Assembly: GCA_036732755.1 (NCBI GenBank)
Contig: DAINBU010000113.1
Coordinates: 1 to 15,389 of the forward strand
Source: DASRRB01 sp036732755
Lineage (GTDB): Bacteria; Planctomycetota; B15-G4; SIAN01
Length of the DNA stretch: 15,389 nt
Direction of reading: 5' to 3'
Shown here piece by piece: positions 12,711-15,389 of this stretch. The translations under genes and the position numbers were made by a program. Within the stretch, counting starts at the first letter, position 1. Every line of letters starts with the position of its first letter. Below the pieces are notes generated by a model. The model was not told the origin of the DNA and made no database searches. It was given only the letters and a program-made list of their open reading frames with translations.

Positions 12711-15194
12711 GTGACCGGTTTCTTCGCCCGCCTCGCGCGCTTCGTCGACGATCACCGCAGGCTCGTCCTGCTGCTGGTCGTCGCGGCGCTCGCGCTCTCG
12801 GCGTGGCCGCTCTCGCACGCGCGCTTCTCGGGCGACCTGACCGACCTCCTGCCCGACGACTCGCCCGCCGCCGGCGCCTTCCGCAAGTTCCGCGAGCGCT
12901 TCGAGCAGGGCGACAACCTCCTGGTGATCGCCGTCGCCGAGCCGGCCGCGCCCGCCGCCGGCCCGACGCCGCAGCAGTGGATCGCCGCGCTGCGCGAGCG
13001 CGTCGCGCGCCTTCCGGAGCCGCTGCGCATCGAGGGCAGCCCGCTCGAGCGGATCGACGCCTTCGTGCAGCGCGTGCTCCCGAGCGCCGGCTTCGCCTTC
13101 CTGACCGCCGGCGAGGCCGCGGCGCTGCGCGAGACGCTGACGTCGGCGGGGATCGAGCGCGCGCTCGGGCGCTCGCTGCGGCTGCTCGAGCAGTCGCCCG
13201 GCCTCGACATGAGCGAGCTGGTGCGCCGCGACCCGCTCTGCCTGCGCGACCTGCTCGCCGCGCGCGCCGCGCAGCTCTTCGGCGGCGCGCGTCCGAGCGC
13301 GCCCGACGGGCGCTTCGCCCTGCTCTCGCTCCTCGGGCCCAAGCCGGCGCAGGACCTTTCCGCCTCGCGCGCCGTCGTCGCCGCCGTCCGACGCGAGATC
13401 GACGCGCTCGGCCGCCCGCCGCACCTCGCGATCCGCCTCACCGGCGGCTACGCGATCGCCGTCGAGGACGAGGCCGAGGTGCGCGGCAGCCTGCAGGGGA
13501 CGACGCTCTCCTCGATCCTCATGGTCGTCCTGCTGCAGCTCGCCGCCTATCGCGGCCTCGCCCGCCTCTTCTCCGCCAGCACGACGCTGCTGGTCGGCGT
13601 CGCGTGGGCCTACGCGATCTTCGTCGCGCTGCGCGGCGGCATCACGCTGCTCACCGCGGTGGGCGCGGCGATGCTGGTCGGCCTCGCCGACGACTACGGT
13701 GTCCATTTCTACTCCGAGCTCCTGCGCGCGCACGCGGGCGGCGCGGACCGGAAGACTGCGCGCCTCGCCATGGTCGCGCGCGGCGGCGTGCGGGTGGCCG
13801 TCGGCGCGTTCACCTCCATCGGCTGCTTCCTCGCGTTCGGCATGACCGGCTTCAAGGGGCTCTCCGACCTCGGCCTCATCTCCGGGATCGGCCTCATCAC
13901 CTGCCTGATCGCGTTCCTCACCCTCTTCCCGGCGCTCTTGAGGAACCACGTCCCGCGCGTGAAGCGGACCTTCGTCGCGCACTTCGCCGACGCGCTCGCG
14001 GCGCTGCCGCTGCGCTGGCCGCGCGCGACGCTCGGCGCGGCGATGGCGGTGACCGCGGGCGCCGTCGCCGTGCTCGCGCTGCGCGGCGCGCCGCCGTTCG
14101 TCTCCGACCTGAACGCGCTCCACACCGACCGCTCGCCCGCGATGCAGGCGCTCGCCGAGCTCGACCGCCTCGTCGACCGCCCGCTCGTCCCGTGGGTCGT
14201 GCTGGCCGAGGGGGCGACCCCCGAGGAGCTCGCCGACCGCTTCGACGCGCTGACGCCGCAGCTCGAAGCGCGCGTCGCCGACGGGACGCTGGTCGCGTGG
14301 GAGCCGCCGACGCGCGCGCTGCCGACGCGGCGCGACCAGCAGGCGGCGTTCGCGGCGCTCGCCGGTCTCGACGGCGACGCGGTCGCGCGCACGCTGCGCG
14401 AGAAGGCCGACGCGCTCGGCTTCGCGCCCGGCGCGCTCGCGGCGACCGAGGAGATGCTGCGCGCCAACCTCGCGCGCGCCGCCCGCGGCGAGTGCGTCAC
14501 GCTCGACGAGCTCGCGCGGCTCGGCGCCGGCGGGCTCGTCGACCAGTTCTTCCGGCGCGGCCCCGCCGGCTGGACCGCCGCCGGCTACGTCTTCGCGAGC
14601 GGCGGCCTCTTCGCAGGAGACCGCCAACACGACGTGATCGGCCGCCTCTCCGCCGCGCTCGCCGACGCGCCCGGCTTCGCGCTCACCGGGTTCCAGGTGG
14701 TCGCCTACGAGCTCACCTCGCGCGTGCGCAAGGACTTCCGCGGCGTGACGGCGCTCGCCATCGGCGTCGTCGTCCTGCTCGTGCTGATCTGCAGCCGGTC
14801 GCCGGGCGGGACGCTCCTCGCCCTCCTGCCGGTCGGCGTCGCCTTCCTCTGGCTGCTCGCCGCGATGCAGCTGCGCGGGCTCCCCTTCAACGTCCTGAAC
14901 ATCGTCCTGCTGCCGATGCTGGTCGGGCTCGGCGTCGACTACGGCATCCACCTCGTGTTCGACGCGCGCGAGACCGGCGACGTGCGCGCCTCGACGCGCG
15001 CGGTGATGCTGCCGATGCTGGTCTCGGCGGTGACGACGGTGGCCGGCTTCGGCTCGCTGATGGGCGTGCGCAATCCCGGCGTGGAGTCGATGGGCGAGCT
15101 CTCGGCGGCCGGCATCGCCTTCACGCTGATCGCGACGATCGTCGTGCTCGCGCCGCTGCTGCGGCTGCGCATGCGGGACCCGCCGACGCCTTGA
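12711..15194 (+). CDS. MMPL/RND-family transporter
   Basis: This is an 827-residue, two-fold repeated membrane protein starting at a GTG (12711). Each half has one leading membrane helix (about 18-34 and 440-456), a large periplasmic domain (about 35-260 and 460-675), and a cluster of five helices, giving about twelve in all. The proton-relay signatures are present in both halves: GLADDYGVHF (D328, Y329) and GLGVDYGIHL (D743, Y744). The periplasmic entry FSGDLTDLLPDDSP matches the family. It is expected to export a lipid or other hydrophobic substrate using the proton gradient. HpnN-type hopanoid transporters share this architecture, but no hopanoid gene lies here, so the substrate is open. 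The 1-bp gap from the DUF885 gene indicates co-transcription, perhaps translational coupling. Codon use is extremely GC-rich, as in neighbours. Confidence 0.9.
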   Translation: MTGFFARLARFVDDHRRLVLLLVVAALALSAWPLSHARFSGDLTDLLPDDSPAAGAFRKFRERFEQGDNLLVIAVAEPAAPAAGPTPQQWIAALRERVARLPEPLRIEGSPLERIDAFVQRVLPSAGFAFLTAGEAAALRETLTSAGIERALGRSLRLLEQSPGLDMSELVRRDPLCLRDLLAARAAQLFGGARPSAPDGRFALLSLLGPKPAQDLSASRAVVAAVRREIDALGRPPHLAIRLTGGYAIAVEDEAEVRGSLQGTTLSSILMVVLLQLAAYRGLARLFSASTTLLVGVAWAYAIFVALRGGITLLTAVGAAMLVGLADDYGVHFYSELLRAHAGGADRKTARLAMVARGGVRVAVGAFTSIGCFLAFGMTGFKGLSDLGLISGIGLITCLIAFLTLFPALLRNHVPRVKRTFVAHFADALAALPLRWPRATLGAAMAVTAGAVAVLALRGAPPFVSDLNALHTDRSPAMQALAELDRLVDRPLVPWVVLAEGATPEELADRFDALTPQLEARVADGTLVAWEPPTRALPTRRDQQAAFAALAGLDGDAVARTLREKADALGFAPGALAATEEMLRANLARAARGECVTLDELARLGAGGLVDQFFRRGPAGWTAAGYVFASGGLFAGDRQHDVIGRLSAALADAPGFALTGFQVVAYELTSRVRKDFRGVTALAIGVVVLLVLICSRSPGGTLLALLPVGVAFLWLLAAMQLRGLPFNVLNIVLLPMLVGLGVDYGIHLVFDARETGDVRASTRAVMLPMLVSAVTTVAGFGSLMGVRNPGVESMGELSAAGIAFTLIATIVVLAPLLRLRMRDPPTP

Positions 15195-15270
15195 ACTGGA
15201 GCGGACGTCGAGAACGCGGGTGAAGCGGACGCGGGGAGCGGGGGTGCGTGGTTGAACGCGCGACGGGCGC

Positions 15271-15293
15271 GGGCGGGTGGAGGGGCGGAGGGG
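15271..15293 (+). other. G-quadruplex-type motif
   Basis: Four G runs (15271-15273, 15275-15277, 15282-15285 and 15290-15293) are separated by loops of 1, 4 and 4 bases, matching the usual G3+N1-7 pattern. A fifth run lies at 15265-15267. It sits in the intergenic stretch after the transporter, about 42 bp before a possible start codon. Any function is inference. Confidence 0.4.
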
Positions 15294-15335
15294 AAAAAGG
15301 CTCGATGGACGGGACACGCTCGCCCCAAACCAACG

Positions 15336-15389
15336 ATGAACGGGGGGCTCGCTGCGCTCGGCGCATTCGAATACGACTCGCAGGAGCTC
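15336..15389 (+). CDS. Possible first codons of a gene running off the window
   Basis: An ATG at 15336 opens 18 codons (MNGGLAALGAFEYDSQEL) that stay open to the window edge. No Shine-Dalgarno is clear; the region before it is G-rich. An alternative ATG at 15305 in another frame also stays open and gives an Arg-rich peptide typical of GC-rich out-of-frame reading. The evidence is weak and no family can be named. Bases 15195-15335 hold no other gene that I can support. Confidence 0.25.
   Translation, partial: MNGGLAALGAFEYDSQEL

Noticed and set aside
12567..15317. A 916-codon minus-strand ORF opposite the transporter
   Set aside because: Its composition (runs of E, R, A, H, Q) is typical of antisense of GC-rich codons. 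The + frame has membrane helices and both GxxxDY motifs.
1..15389. CRISPR array, tRNA/rRNA genes, insertion sequences
   Set aside because: No spaced direct repeats, cloverleaf-like or rRNA-like sequences, transposase motifs or paired terminal repeats were seen by eye.

Overview
This is a GC-rich bacterial window of ordinary dense gene layout. The lineage is most likely Planctomycetota. That inference rests on the mix of families: a long HEAT-repeat protein with a Gly-rich N-terminus and a WEFWW motif, a sulfatase fused to TPRs, an SBBP beta-propeller protein with a C-terminal module I associate with planctomycete secreted proteins, a TlpA-type protein with a long helical N-domain, and a DUF885 protein. 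It is an inference from families, not a search result. There are no rRNA, tRNA, CRISPR or mobile-element signals.

Layout. 1-1796 (+): the 3' part of a HEAT-repeat protein, closed by a strong intrinsic terminator at 1820-1860. 1922-3742 (-): a lipoprotein-like sulfatase-fold protein with TPRs. 3854-4101 (+): a small Cu(A)-type cupredoxin piece that looks 5'-damaged. 4232-6850 (+): a secreted seven-repeat SBBP propeller. 6872-8104 (-): a TlpA/redoxin-like protein with an in-frame TGA. 8212-9324 (+): a family-4-type glycosyltransferase. 9325-9999 (-) and 10003-10737 (-): a histidine phosphatase downstream of a beta-barrel-like envelope protein, in one operon. 10898-12709 (+) and 12711-15194 (+): a DUF885 metallopeptidase-like lipoprotein and an MMPL/RND transporter, 1 bp apart. 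The last 195 bp are G-rich and end in what may be the first codons of another gene.

The main discovery is in the TlpA-like gene. Its reading frame is broken only by one TGA, which lies exactly where the first cysteine of the thioredoxin CxxC active site should be (DFWGFW-TGA-GPCRAMIP). A perfect 7-bp hairpin with a GGUC loop starts 24 nt after the TGA. This has the position and loop of a bacterial SECIS element. The gene ends in TAG, while all nine other visible genes end in TGA. The simplest reading is an exported selenoprotein with a UxxC redox site, which standard gene callers would split into two truncated ORFs.

Most products carry export or lipoprotein signals, so the window is mainly cell-envelope and periplasmic functions. 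Apart from the two tight gene pairs I see no single pathway linking the genes.
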